A stretch of DNA of 26,261 nucleotides from Hungatella sp. UBA3048 (GTDB lineage Bacteria; Bacillota; Clostridia; Lachnospirales; Lachnospiraceae), in assembly GCA_002367105.1 (NCBI GenBank), contig DFCS01000002.1, positions 1 to 26,261 of the forward strand. Direction: 5' to 3'. Of the stretch, positions 8,520-15,906 are shown piece after piece (position 1 is the first letter of the stretch; each line of letters starts with the position of its first letter). A program made the position numbers and the translations under genes. Below the pieces are notes generated by a model. It saw nothing but the letters and a program-made list of their open reading frames with translations. It ran no database searches and was not told where the DNA came from.

Positions 8520-9506
8520 TTACCGTTTCTTTCCAAGGAATATCTTCCTTAACAGCCCATAAGCTCCCGGAGCCCGGTACTCGGCCTGAATAAAGAACCT
8601 GGTTCTTGGTGTCAATTCTTTATAATACCTGGCGTACTCCGGGTTCACGATCTCCTTAAACTGCCTGGTATTGACCATGGTAAGGTAATAAGTCCGTTTT
8701 GCCGCACTGTCCGCAGCTTCCTTTAAACGGCCCTCTGTGGCATCGTTAAATTCCTCATATACCTTTTTCATCCGCTCCCAGTAAATCTTCTGCTTTTTGG
8801 CGTAATTCCCGCTTTTTCCTTCCATGGTCCAGGAGCCTGCCACTCCCACCCGGTAGGCGCTCATGGGTTCATCCATGTAGTAGCCGTACCCTTTTTCAGC
8901 CGCCATCATCTGCAGGGGAGTATCTCCCACAGGGCAATCCACGTAATAATCCGGAAGTTCTTTCACAAGGCGGGAGGGAAATGCCATGGAGGACATGGCA
9001 TAACCGGAAGGCTTGTCCACGATCTCTTCCGGCGTGATCACCCGGTTTCCTCTGTATGGACGCATCTGTTTTTCTGTCAGAGCCTTTCCAACCAGTTTGA
9101 TTTTAGCACTGTGTATACAAAGGGTGCAGTCCGGATGAGCCTCCATGTAATCCACCTGCTTTTGCATCTTATCCGGTGTCGTCCAGTAATCATCTCCGTC
9201 ACACATGAAAATGTATTTTCCTCTGACCCGGGGGAAATTAAACGCTCCGCTGATATTGTCGATTCCCTGAGAATACTGGTTCTCTGTCTGTATGAGGGGC
9301 TTCACCTTATCAGGGTATTTATCAGCATATTCTCTTAAGATATCCCCCGTTCCATCGGTGGAAGCATCATCATGGACCAGAATCTCAAATTCAAAATCTG
9401 TCTTCTGCATCAGGAAGCTGTCTAAGGCCTGCCTGATATAAGCCCCATGGTTAAAGGTCACACAATTAATGCTGGCCATTATATTTGATTCGGAACTGCC
9501 GCTCAT
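8520..9506 (-). CDS. GT2 family glycosyltransferase
   Basis: This 328-residue GT-A glycosyltransferase probably adds a sugar to the growing repeat unit on the cytoplasmic side. The N-terminal strand NCVTFNHGAYI (14-24), the nucleotide motif HDDASTDGT (45-53) and the metal-binding motif CDGDDYW (102-108) are complete. The C-terminal part, rich in Tyr, Lys and Arg, has no membrane anchor. Its ATG overlaps the stop of the ATP-grasp gene (ATGA, 9503-9506), which suggests tight coupling of the two products. An internal ATG at 9479 is a possible shorter start, but the overlap favours 9506. It is the last gene of the unit beginning at the GT8 gene. The donor sugar and linkage cannot be assigned. Confidence 0.85.
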   Translation of the reverse strand: MSGSSESNIMASINCVTFNHGAYIRQALDSFLMQKTDFEFEILVHDDASTDGTGDILREYADKYPDKVKPLIQTENQYSQGIDNISGAFNFPRVRGKYIFMCDGDDYWTTPDKMQKQVDYMEAHPDCTLCIHSAKIKLVGKALTEKQMRPYRGNRVITPEEIVDKPSGYAMSSMAFPSRLVKELPDYYVDCPVGDTPLQMMAAEKGYGYYMDEPMSAYRVGVAGSWTMEGKSGNYAKKQKIYWERMKKVYEEFNDATEGRLKEAADSAAKRTYYLTMVNTRQFKEIVNPEYARYYKELTPRTRFFIQAEYRAPGAYGLLRKIFLGKKR

Positions 9507-10474
9507 TGTTTTTTACTTCCCATAATATATTCCTCATATTTTCTTGCAATATACATGCCCGTAATTCCATTTATGGGTTCTATGGCCTCTCCGGTAAAGC
9601 ATCTTAAATGGTTGGTGACACAATCGTATCCTGCCAGACAGGAAAACTCTACGCCGCCGGAAAAACGGGGATTGCACTCCAGCATATGATATGATCCATC
9701 CTCTGTCTGAATAAACTCAAAGTTCACGCAGCCGTTGATACCGAGGGCATTGGCTATATCCTTGCATGTGGCTTCCAGAACCGGGTCCAAAAACACCAGT
9801 ACCGATGTTCCTGCTCCATTCGGGGTCCGCAAAAGTTCCTTCCGGCATACAGCAACGCTCACTCCTGTTTCCGCCTGCCTTACCACGTCTACGGTAATGA
9901 TACTTCCCTGATAATAGGGCTGCACGATCAGTCCCTCAGAGTCTCCGCATTCCAGAAAGCCTTTCATCTCATCAAGGGACTGAATATAGCGAAGCCCCTG
10001 ACTGCTTCTTCCGTTAAAAGGTTTGATGACCGCAGGATAGGAAAGGCGCTCAGGGTCCGCCTCCATAAGCTCCAGAGTTGGAATAGGGTTGCCTATTCCC
10101 TTATCCATAAGAAAACGGTACAGCTCTCTTTTATCCCTGCACAGAAGAAGGGTTTCCTCCGATGAGAGACATAATGTCACCGAAGCAAGAGCCAGTTCGC
10201 CCCTGTAGCGGTTCCACACGTCTGCCTCCGCATCCGTGAGAACGATCAGCACTTTTGCCTGTTCCTCCCTGCATATCTTCAGGATGGAGTTCACATACCG
10301 TTTCTCGTCTGTTGCAAGGGGGACCTGGTAAAAGGACGTCACATTCCCGGAATCTGCAATCCATTCTGCCGGATAAATATCACAGCCAACTACCCGGAAA
10401 CCGCCTTTTTTTAAATTTTTTATTACAATATCTGCTGAAAATGACCCAATCGCAGTCACAAGTGCTGTATTCAT
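9503..10474 (-). CDS. ATP-grasp ligase (carbamoyl-phosphate-synthase-like)
   Basis: This 323-residue ATP-grasp enzyme has an N-terminal Rossmann-like pre-ATP-grasp domain (TALVTAIGS at 3-11). The ATP-binding segment is VIKPFNGRSSQG (149-160), with the lysine and glycine-rich loop. The metal-binding end is NFEFIQTEDG then LECNPRFSGG (E266, N268, R270). Such enzymes join a carboxylate to an amine or similar nucleophile through an acyl-phosphate. Neighbours are a sugar aminotransferase upstream and a glycosyltransferase that overlaps its stop codon. I infer it may acylate an amino sugar or a repeat-unit substituent, for example with an amino acid. The substrate is unknown, and a role in making a precursor is equally possible. 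A GAGG ribosome site precedes the ATG. Confidence 0.82.
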   Translation of the reverse strand: MNTALVTAIGSFSADIVIKNLKKGGFRVVGCDIYPAEWIADSGNVTSFYQVPLATDEKRYVNSILKICREEQAKVLIVLTDAEADVWNRYRGELALASVTLCLSSEETLLLCRDKRELYRFLMDKGIGNPIPTLELMEADPERLSYPAVIKPFNGRSSQGLRYIQSLDEMKGFLECGDSEGLIVQPYYQGSIITVDVVRQAETGVSVAVCRKELLRTPNGAGTSVLVFLDPVLEATCKDIANALGINGCVNFEFIQTEDGSYHMLECNPRFSGGVEFSCLAGYDCVTNHLRCFTGEAIEPINGITGMYIARKYEEYIMGSKKQ

Positions 10475-10511
10475 AATTTCCTCTTTTCCGCTCTGTTTCC
10501 CAGGGCATATG

Positions 10512-10531
10512 GGTACCCCTGTAAGGGTACC
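10512..10531 (-). repeat. Intercistronic hairpin (GGTACCC/GGGTACC)
   Basis: A perfect 7-bp inverted repeat with a 6-base loop lies in the 70-base gap between the aminotransferase and ATP-grasp genes. No T-run follows on either strand, so it is not a typical terminator. It could stabilise or mark a processing point in the mRNA. Confidence 0.5.
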
Positions 10532-10544
10532 GCCTTCCTTTCCT

Positions 10545-11651
10545 CTATCTGGCTCCTAAAATAATGGCACAGATACGGTCGACCTGATCAAGGGAAAGTT
10601 CTGCATATAAGGGCAGTGTCAGTACGCTGTCTGCCGCTTTTTTTGCCACAGGAAGATGTACATTTGAGAACCGCTCCCGATAGCATTCAAAGTCAGTGAT
10701 CAGAGGATAAAAATACTTTCTCGCAAAGATATGGTGAGCGGCCAGCAGCTCATATACCTCATTTCGTGTTAAAGAAAAGCCATCAAAGGCTACGGGAAAA
10801 TAAGCATAATTCTGGCGGATCCCTTCTATGGGGTTCATCAGGCGGATTCCCGGCACTCCCGCCAAATGCTCCCGGTACCGTTCTGCCACAAGCCTGCGCT
10901 TTTCAATATTATCATTCACATGGCGAAGGTTGCAGATACCCATAGCTGCCTGAAACTCATTCATTTTTGCATTGCCGCCAATGTACTCCACGGTTTCCTT
11001 GCCAGTGATGCCGAAATTTTTTAAATAATTGAACAAAATCTCCAGGGACGGATCCTGAAAGGTTACAGCACCGCCTTCAATGGTATTATACACTTTAGTG
11101 GCATGGAAGCTGAACATGGAGGCGTCTCCGTAGGTCCCGATCCCTCTCCCATTTACTTCTACACCAAAGGCATGGGCGGCATCATAAATTACCTTTAAAT
11201 CATGTTTTTTCGCGATTTTTTCAATTTTATCTACATCACAGATATTTCCATAAACATGAACCGGTAAAATGGCGGTGGTCTTTTCCGTAATCAGCGCTTC
11301 AATCTTATCCGGATCAATGGTATAATCCTCCTCCCGGATATCGCAGAACACAGGAGTTAAGTTATTTCTTACAATGGCATGGGTGGTGGAAGCAAAAGAA
11401 AATGGGGTGGTGATCATCTCTCCTGATAGATTCATGGCCTGGAGCGCCATTTCAAGAGCCATATGTCCATTGACAAACAAAAGAAGCTTCTGTACCTTTA
11501 AATACTCCTTTAACTGCTCCATCAGTTCTTCATGAAATTCTCCCATATTCGTCATCCAGGCAGTTTCCCAGATCGGCTTGATCTCTTCTATAAATTCTTC
11601 ATAGGAAGGCATGGAAGCCCTCGTCACTAATATGTCCTCTTTGTTGTCCAT
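10545..11651 (-). CDS. DegT/DnrJ/EryC1/StrS sugar aminotransferase (VioA-like)
   Basis: This 368-residue PLP-dependent aminotransferase converts a keto-deoxy nucleotide sugar into an amino sugar, usually with glutamate as donor. The N-terminus with PSYEEFIEEIKPIWET (15-30) and MTNMGEFHEEL (33-43) resembles the VioA-type branch, which makes dTDP-4-amino-4,6-dideoxyglucose. The PLP-binding aspartate is in YDAAHAFG (D157). The Schiff-base lysine is K186 in SFHATKVYNTIEGG (181-194). The full catalytic core is present and the length is normal. GGAGG lies 8 bases before the ATG. No nucleotide-sugar dehydratase is in the window, so the keto-sugar must come from genes elsewhere. The exact product sugar is inference. 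Confidence 0.85.
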   Translation of the reverse strand: MDNKEDILVTRASMPSYEEFIEEIKPIWETAWMTNMGEFHEELMEQLKEYLKVQKLLLFVNGHMALEMALQAMNLSGEMITTPFSFASTTHAIVRNNLTPVFCDIREEDYTIDPDKIEALITEKTTAILPVHVYGNICDVDKIEKIAKKHDLKVIYDAAHAFGVEVNGRGIGTYGDASMFSFHATKVYNTIEGGAVTFQDPSLEILFNYLKNFGITGKETVEYIGGNAKMNEFQAAMGICNLRHVNDNIEKRRLVAERYREHLAGVPGIRLMNPIEGIRQNYAYFPVAFDGFSLTRNEVYELLAAHHIFARKYFYPLITDFECYRERFSNVHLPVAKKAADSVLTLPLYAELSLDQVDRICAIILGAR

Positions 11652-11672
11652 GCGTTATCCTCCATTTTCCGG

Positions 11673-12593
11673 TCAGATTGAAAACATCTGGCCCAGCGTC
11701 CGTATAAGGGTGCTTTTCATTAATTTGTATTTCCAAATCGTATAAATCTTTTCCGCCCTGTTTTTTTCGGGCAGTCCGATAAAATGCTCCAGAATCTCTC
11801 TTTGCTCTCTGGACATCTCATTTCCATAAAGTTTTAAAAACATCTGTGCCTGCACAAACATTTTCCTGTAATTTTCCCGGATCGCATCCTGATTCCGGAT
11901 CCGCTCAGCATACTGCTCCTTGCCGCTTTTGGATCCCATCTGATTCTCTCCATGCTGCCGGTAAAGGACCAGAGGACGGTCAATGTAGGAAATCCTTCCA
12001 AAACAGCTTGCCAAAAGTCCCAGCCACCAGTCATGCATAACGCATTCCCTGGGAACATCAGCCAGGAATCCCAAAAATGCCTTGTTGATCATAACTGTGT
12101 TCCCTGTAATGTTATTCTCAACCAGATAATGGCTGAACCGGTTGTCATGAACTGCGATCTTCTGGTATTCCGCCATTGATTTATGAAGAATGCTGCCCTC
12201 CTTATCGGTTACCGATAAGTCACCATGGACCAGAAGAGGTACCGCTTCTCCCCATTCCGCTTCCAGCTTCTTCATTTCTTTTAAAGTGACCTCAACCTTA
12301 TCCGGCAGCCACACATCATCCTGGTCACACAACATGATATACTCATCAGCTGCCAGCTTAAGCAGGCGGAAGAAATTATTCTGGGCACTTCCGGATCCTT
12401 CGCTGTTCCTAAGGCTCCTCACCCGGCCCGGATATCGTTCTTCATATTCCCGGATAATGGCAGGGGTACCGTCTGTAGATAGATCGTCGGAAATCACGAT
12501 GGATAAATCGGAAAACGTCTGGCTTAAAATGGACTCCAGCTGCTCCCGTATATATTTTTCTCCGTTATAGGATGCAAGCAGCACCGAAACCAT
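11673..12593 (-). CDS. GT2 family glycosyltransferase (RgpB/rhamnosyltransferase-like)
   Basis: This 306-residue GT-A glycosyltransferase begins MVSVLLASYNGEKYIREQL, typical of the alpha-rhamnosyl/galactosyl transferases of Gram-positive wall polysaccharides. The nucleotide motif is SDDLSTDGT (35-43) and the metal site is CDQDDVWLPDK (89-99). The acceptor-side region has MHDWWLGLLAS and the RQHGENQMG motif, both usual in this branch. No membrane anchor is visible. A strong AAGGAGG lies 8 bases before the ATG. The gene sits 21 bases upstream of the aminotransferase gene and about 28 bases after the next GT2, in one minus-strand unit. Sugar specificity is not determined. Confidence 0.87.
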   Translation of the reverse strand: MVSVLLASYNGEKYIREQLESILSQTFSDLSIVISDDLSTDGTPAIIREYEERYPGRVRSLRNSEGSGSAQNNFFRLLKLAADEYIMLCDQDDVWLPDKVEVTLKEMKKLEAEWGEAVPLLVHGDLSVTDKEGSILHKSMAEYQKIAVHDNRFSHYLVENNITGNTVMINKAFLGFLADVPRECVMHDWWLGLLASCFGRISYIDRPLVLYRQHGENQMGSKSGKEQYAERIRNQDAIRENYRKMFVQAQMFLKLYGNEMSREQREILEHFIGLPEKNRAEKIYTIWKYKLMKSTLIRTLGQMFSI

Positions 12594-12620
12594 ACAGTTT
12601 CCTCCTTTCCACCTTCCTCT

Positions 12621-13502
12621 CTACCAGGACAATCCCACGATCTTTGTCAAAAACCAGATCTCAGCCATGAGAAATGCCAGGAAAGCCTTTACCAGACATT
12701 CCTGGAACCGGTTGATCCCCAGATAGTTTTTATAATAGTGAAGCTTGCTCTTATGAAGAATTGCCTGCTTCTTTAATATAGATTTCACATTTTTATTAAT
12801 GGACACGGAATGAAGGTGTACATAGGACTGGTTCAGAAGAAGTACCGTCCCGTATCCCTTTTTCTTTAGCTGAAATCCGAGTATCTTTTCTTCATAATAA
12901 AGAAAAACTTCTTCATCATAAAGACCGCATTCCATCAAAGCACTAATATCCGCCATAAAAAGGGAACCAAGCACAGCATCTACATAAACGTACCGTTCCT
13001 TTTTTAAATCCGCCTTAAGTTCCGGCCGGTCATTCAGCCAGCGGGCAAAAATACGCCTGGTAAATAGGCCGGTATCCAGAAGATCTCCCATCAGGCCGTT
13101 AATACGCCAGCTTGACAGCGCCACCTCTCCCATTCCATCCCTGGTAACTGCCGCAGCAACTCCCAGACGGCTTATCTTTAAAAAGGAATCCTTCATTGCC
13201 TGTATGCATCCTTCTGTAACCTTAACATCTGGATTTGCTATGAGCACATGGGAAGCTTTTAGCGTCCCATGTGCATACCGGATCCCCTGATTATTGCCGT
13301 AACCGTATCCCCCGTTCTTTTCTGTGGAGATAAGATGGACTTTTCCGCCTGCAACTTCCTGAAGCCTTGATACGGAATCATCGGTGGAGCAGTTATCCAC
13401 GATCACGACAGAATCCAGTATTTTATAATTTACTATGGAGTTTACCAGGCTTATAGTGGTTTCCGGGTCATTATAATTAAGAATGATACAGCTAATGTTC
13501 AT
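12621..13502 (-). CDS. GT2 family glycosyltransferase (rhamnosyl-/galactofuranosyl-like)
   Basis: This is a 293-residue GT-A glycosyltransferase. Visible motifs are the N-terminal strand ISCIILNYNDPE (3-14), VDNCSTDDS (35-43), NGGYGYGNNQG (63-73) and the metal-site variant IANPDV (88-93). The catalytic-base region is FLYYEEK (200-206), where many relatives have an Asp-Glu-Asp-type motif, so the acidic pair is E204/E205. This branch includes rhamnosyltransferases and galactofuranosyltransferases of the GlfT type. With glf in the cluster, galactofuranose transfer is plausible but unproven. The hydrophobic C-terminus (about 268-290) may be a membrane-associated helix. GAGGAG lies 6 bases before the ATG, and the gene follows the GT8 gene by 12 bases. 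Confidence 0.85.
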   Translation of the reverse strand: MNISCIILNYNDPETTISLVNSIVNYKILDSVVIVDNCSTDDSVSRLQEVAGGKVHLISTEKNGGYGYGNNQGIRYAHGTLKASHVLIANPDVKVTEGCIQAMKDSFLKISRLGVAAAVTRDGMGEVALSSWRINGLMGDLLDTGLFTRRIFARWLNDRPELKADLKKERYVYVDAVLGSLFMADISALMECGLYDEEVFLYYEEKILGFQLKKKGYGTVLLLNQSYVHLHSVSINKNVKSILKKQAILHKSKLHYYKNYLGINRFQECLVKAFLAFLMAEIWFLTKIVGLSW

Positions 13503-13514
13503 ATCCGCTCCTCT

Positions 13515-14492
13515 TTAAGAACCTTTTCTGGAATTGATTACCTGCATCCCAAACCTGGAGCTTACAAAGTCTCTCACGGCAGGACATAAAAAGGTAGCGT
13601 AATCCATCAGGTGATAAGCAGCCATATAAAGACGGCTTCCCTTTTCCTTAGGCGTTCCGGCCCATGGCGTAAGTGACAGATAATGGTCATAAGCCCTGCG
13701 GTAATGGTTTAAATTTCCCTCTTTCCAGGGTCTTTCATCCCCCATAAAGTGGAGGATCGCAGGGTGTTTTTTTGCATCTAGAAACCTTTTTGACCCAAGC
13801 CTTCCATACACAGGAGACAACCGTACCAGATGGCTGTACCGGTAATAGCGGTAATTGGTAAAAAAGTTATATCGGGGAGATAAAGGTTTTATCCTTCCCT
13901 TTAAAGCCCCGTTAATGGTATCCTGATCTCCTGCAAACAGCTTCCCGCCCATGGAACAGTAAAAGTCCAAAAGCTGCTTCTGGGCGTTTTCCTCTCTCCA
14001 GCGGGTCATATCAATGAGGAGAACACCGGAATTAAAATAAGGGGCTTCGGGTAAAAGACCGATTTCTTCCTTAATAGAAGGGTATATGGTAGGTTCCATG
14101 ACCGCTCCTAAAAGGAAGGTCCCCAGGTCCTTTTCCCATAGCTTTTTTAAGGAAGACAGCACTACCGTATCACAGTCTAAATACAGCACACGGTCCGTTA
14201 CCTCCGGGAGAACCTCTCCCATAAACAGTCGGGCCATAATACTTAAATCAAAACCGCCCGTATCAACTTCATAGGAAAAGCGCTCCTTTAAATCTCCCAG
14301 CTCCACGACCGTCAGTTCCCGACCAAACCCATCTGCCACGGTCTTAAGCCGTTCTTTCGTCTCTTCGGACAGGCTCATGGACAAAACATAAATATGGATA
14401 TCACCCATGTCCCTGTTATGATCCAAAAGGGAATAAAGGGATACGGCCAGATGCCTGGCATAATTATCGTTGGAAGCGTATACAACGTTCAT
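13515..14492 (-). CDS. GT8 family glycosyltransferase (LgtC/general stress protein A-like)
   Basis: This is a 325-residue retaining glycosyltransferase of family GT8, which transfers galactose or glucose from UDP-sugar with retention. The N-terminal NVVYASNDNYARHL (2-15) is the family nucleotide-binding start. The metal motif is YLDCDTV (DCD at 106-108), the acceptor motif is FNSGVLLID (153-161), then AGDQDTIN (187-194), and the C-terminal HFMGDERPW (248-256) is the usual metal-binding His region. I take the start at 14492 and not the in-frame ATG at 14570. GGAGG lies just before 14492, the conserved domain begins there, and the promoter at 14552-14580 would fall inside the longer form. It is the first gene of a six-gene unit running to 8520. 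Confidence 0.88.
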   Translation of the reverse strand: MNVVYASNDNYARHLAVSLYSLLDHNRDMGDIHIYVLSMSLSEETKERLKTVADGFGRELTVVELGDLKERFSYEVDTGGFDLSIMARLFMGEVLPEVTDRVLYLDCDTVVLSSLKKLWEKDLGTFLLGAVMEPTIYPSIKEEIGLLPEAPYFNSGVLLIDMTRWREENAQKQLLDFYCSMGGKLFAGDQDTINGALKGRIKPLSPRYNFFTNYRYYRYSHLVRLSPVYGRLGSKRFLDAKKHPAILHFMGDERPWKEGNLNHYRRAYDHYLSLTPWAGTPKEKGSRLYMAAYHLMDYATFLCPAVRDFVSSRFGMQVINSRKGS

Positions 14493-14551
14493 AGATTCCT
14501 CCAGTTTACATACGTTTAAAGGCATGGAAAATCCAGCCCTGGTTCCGTAGT

Positions 14552-14580
14552 ATTGTACTATATCTGCCATAAAAAGTAAA
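14552..14580 (-). promoter_or_regulatory. Promoter of the GT8-to-GT2 six-gene unit
   Basis: On the minus strand the -35 is TTTACT (14575-14580), followed by a 17-base spacer and the -10 TACAAT (14552-14557). The spacer begins TTTTA and ends ATATAG. It is the best match to the shared cluster promoter pattern, and its position argues for the GT8 start at 14492. Confidence 0.72.
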
Positions 14581-14600
14581 CAGCTATGCCTGTATCAGGA

Positions 14601-15701
14601 TTAGCCCAATTCCTTTTCTGCCCGGTTCATGGCTGATTCAATGACCTTGTCCATATCATAGTATTTATATTCTCCTAACCGTCCGCCGAAAATCACATGA
14701 TTTTCCGTTTCAGCCAAAGCTGAATATTTTAAGAATAATTCCTGGTTTCTTTCATCGTTTACCGGATAATAGGGCTCCATGCCCTCGGTCCAGTCCACCG
14801 AATATTCCCGGGTTATAACAGATTTAGGCTGAGTTCCGAATTCAAAATGCTTATGCTCAATGATCCTGGTATAAGGAGTTTCCCGGTCCGTGTAGTTAAC
14901 GACTGCTACTCCCTGGTAGTTGTCCGTATCCACTACCTGGGTGTCAAACCGCAAGCTCCGGTATTCCAGCTTTCCAAACTGATATCCATAATAAGCATCA
15001 ATGGTTCCGGTATAAATCACCCGTTCTCCCAGCCCATCATAATATTCCTTATTTTCCAGATAGTCCGCGCCCATTTCCACGTCACAGCCTTCAAACAGCT
15101 TTTCAATGATCACATTATATCCGCCTATGGGAATTCCCTGGTATAAGTCATTGAAGTAGTTGTTGTCATAGGTAAAGCGAACGGGAAGGCGTTTGATGAT
15201 AAAGGCAGGAAGATCCTTGCAGTCTCTGCCCCACTGCTTCTCCGTATAGCCTTTCACTAGCTTTTCATAAATATCCCTGCCCACAAGGCTGATCGCCTGC
15301 TCCTCTAAGTTCCGGGGTTCTCCGGTTACAGAAGCTTTCTGCTCTTCGATCTTTGCCTTTGCCTCCGCAGGGGTAGATATTCCCCACATCTTGCTGAAGG
15401 TGTTCATATTAAAAGGCATGTTGTACATTTCGCCCTTGAAATTTGCTACCGGGCTGTTGGTATAGCGGTTAAACTCTGCCAGCTCATTGACAAACTGCCA
15501 GACCTTCTTGTTGCTGGTATGGAAAATATGGGCTCCGTAACGGTGTACGTGGATTCCTTCTGTTTCCTCGCAGTAGATGTTGCCTCCCATGTGCTCCCTT
15601 TTTTCCACCACAAGGCACTTTTTCCCTTTTTGCTTTGCCAGGTATGCGAAAACGCCGGAATAAAGGCCGCCGCCTACCAGCACATAATCATATTTTTTCA
15701 T
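14601..15701 (-). CDS. glf: UDP-galactopyranose mutase
   Basis: This 366-residue flavoenzyme interconverts UDP-galactopyranose and UDP-galactofuranose, supplying the donor for galactofuranose in surface glycans. The N-terminal dinucleotide fold is YVLVGGGLYSG (6-16), which binds FAD. EKREHMGGNIY (33-43) and HRYGAHIFHT (53-62) are signature segments of bacterial Glf, as are NSPVANFKGEMYNMPFN and the C-terminal FGGRLGEYKYYDMD. The length is normal. A GGAGAAGG ribosome site precedes the ATG. It has its own promoter (15738-15766) and is the cluster gene nearest the divergent agr locus. No clear terminator separates it from the next unit at 14580. Confidence 0.95.
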   Translation of the reverse strand: MKKYDYVLVGGGLYSGVFAYLAKQKGKKCLVVEKREHMGGNIYCEETEGIHVHRYGAHIFHTSNKKVWQFVNELAEFNRYTNSPVANFKGEMYNMPFNMNTFSKMWGISTPAEAKAKIEEQKASVTGEPRNLEEQAISLVGRDIYEKLVKGYTEKQWGRDCKDLPAFIIKRLPVRFTYDNNYFNDLYQGIPIGGYNVIIEKLFEGCDVEMGADYLENKEYYDGLGERVIYTGTIDAYYGYQFGKLEYRSLRFDTQVVDTDNYQGVAVVNYTDRETPYTRIIEHKHFEFGTQPKSVITREYSVDWTEGMEPYYPVNDERNQELFLKYSALAETENHVIFGGRLGEYKYYDMDKVIESAMNRAEKELG

Positions 15702-15737
15702 GGTTTCCTTCTCCTGTCTCGGTTATAAACTGTCTAC

Positions 15738-15766
15738 ATTATACTAAAACCATTCCAAAAAGTAAA
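15738..15766 (-). promoter_or_regulatory. Promoter of glf
   Basis: On the minus strand the -35 is TTTACT (15761-15766), the spacer is 17 bases and the -10 is a perfect TATAAT (15738-15743). It begins TTTACTTTTT, as at 14571-14580 and 5365-5374. It lies about 37 bases before the glf start codon. Confidence 0.78.
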
Positions 15767-15800
15767 TGTATGCGCTTATATCCTTCAAGAGGATAAATAA

Positions 15801-15826
15801 ATAAGTGATTTATATAAGTGTTTTAT
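15801..15826 (+). repeat. Tandem 13-bp direct repeat abutting the agrA promoter
   Basis: ATAAGTGATTTAT (15801-15813) is followed directly by ATAAGTGTTTTAT (15814-15826), with one mismatch. The next base starts the TTGCCA -35 element of the agrA promoter. The position fits an activator or repressor binding site. No protein partner can be assigned from sequence. Confidence 0.6.
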
Positions 15827-15855
15827 TTGCCAATCTAACTTATTGGAGGTAGAAT
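15827..15855 (+). promoter_or_regulatory. Promoter of the agrA-agrC genes
   Basis: The -35 is TTGCCA (15827-15832), the spacer is 17 bases and the -10 is TAGAAT (15850-15855). It lies about 50 bases before the agrA ATG, which has AGGAGG at 15893-15898. A second TATACT at 15861-15866 is a weaker alternative. Confidence 0.7.
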
Positions 15856-15906
15856 ACCGATATACTTGCTAGACACAAAAGAATAAAGCTTTAGGAGGAT
15901 GGGGTT

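Noticed and set aside
14493..14570. Longer start for the GT8 gene at 14570
   Set aside because: The added 26 residues are not conserved in type, the promoter at 14552-14580 would lie in the coding part, and the ATG at 14492 has a GGAGG site.
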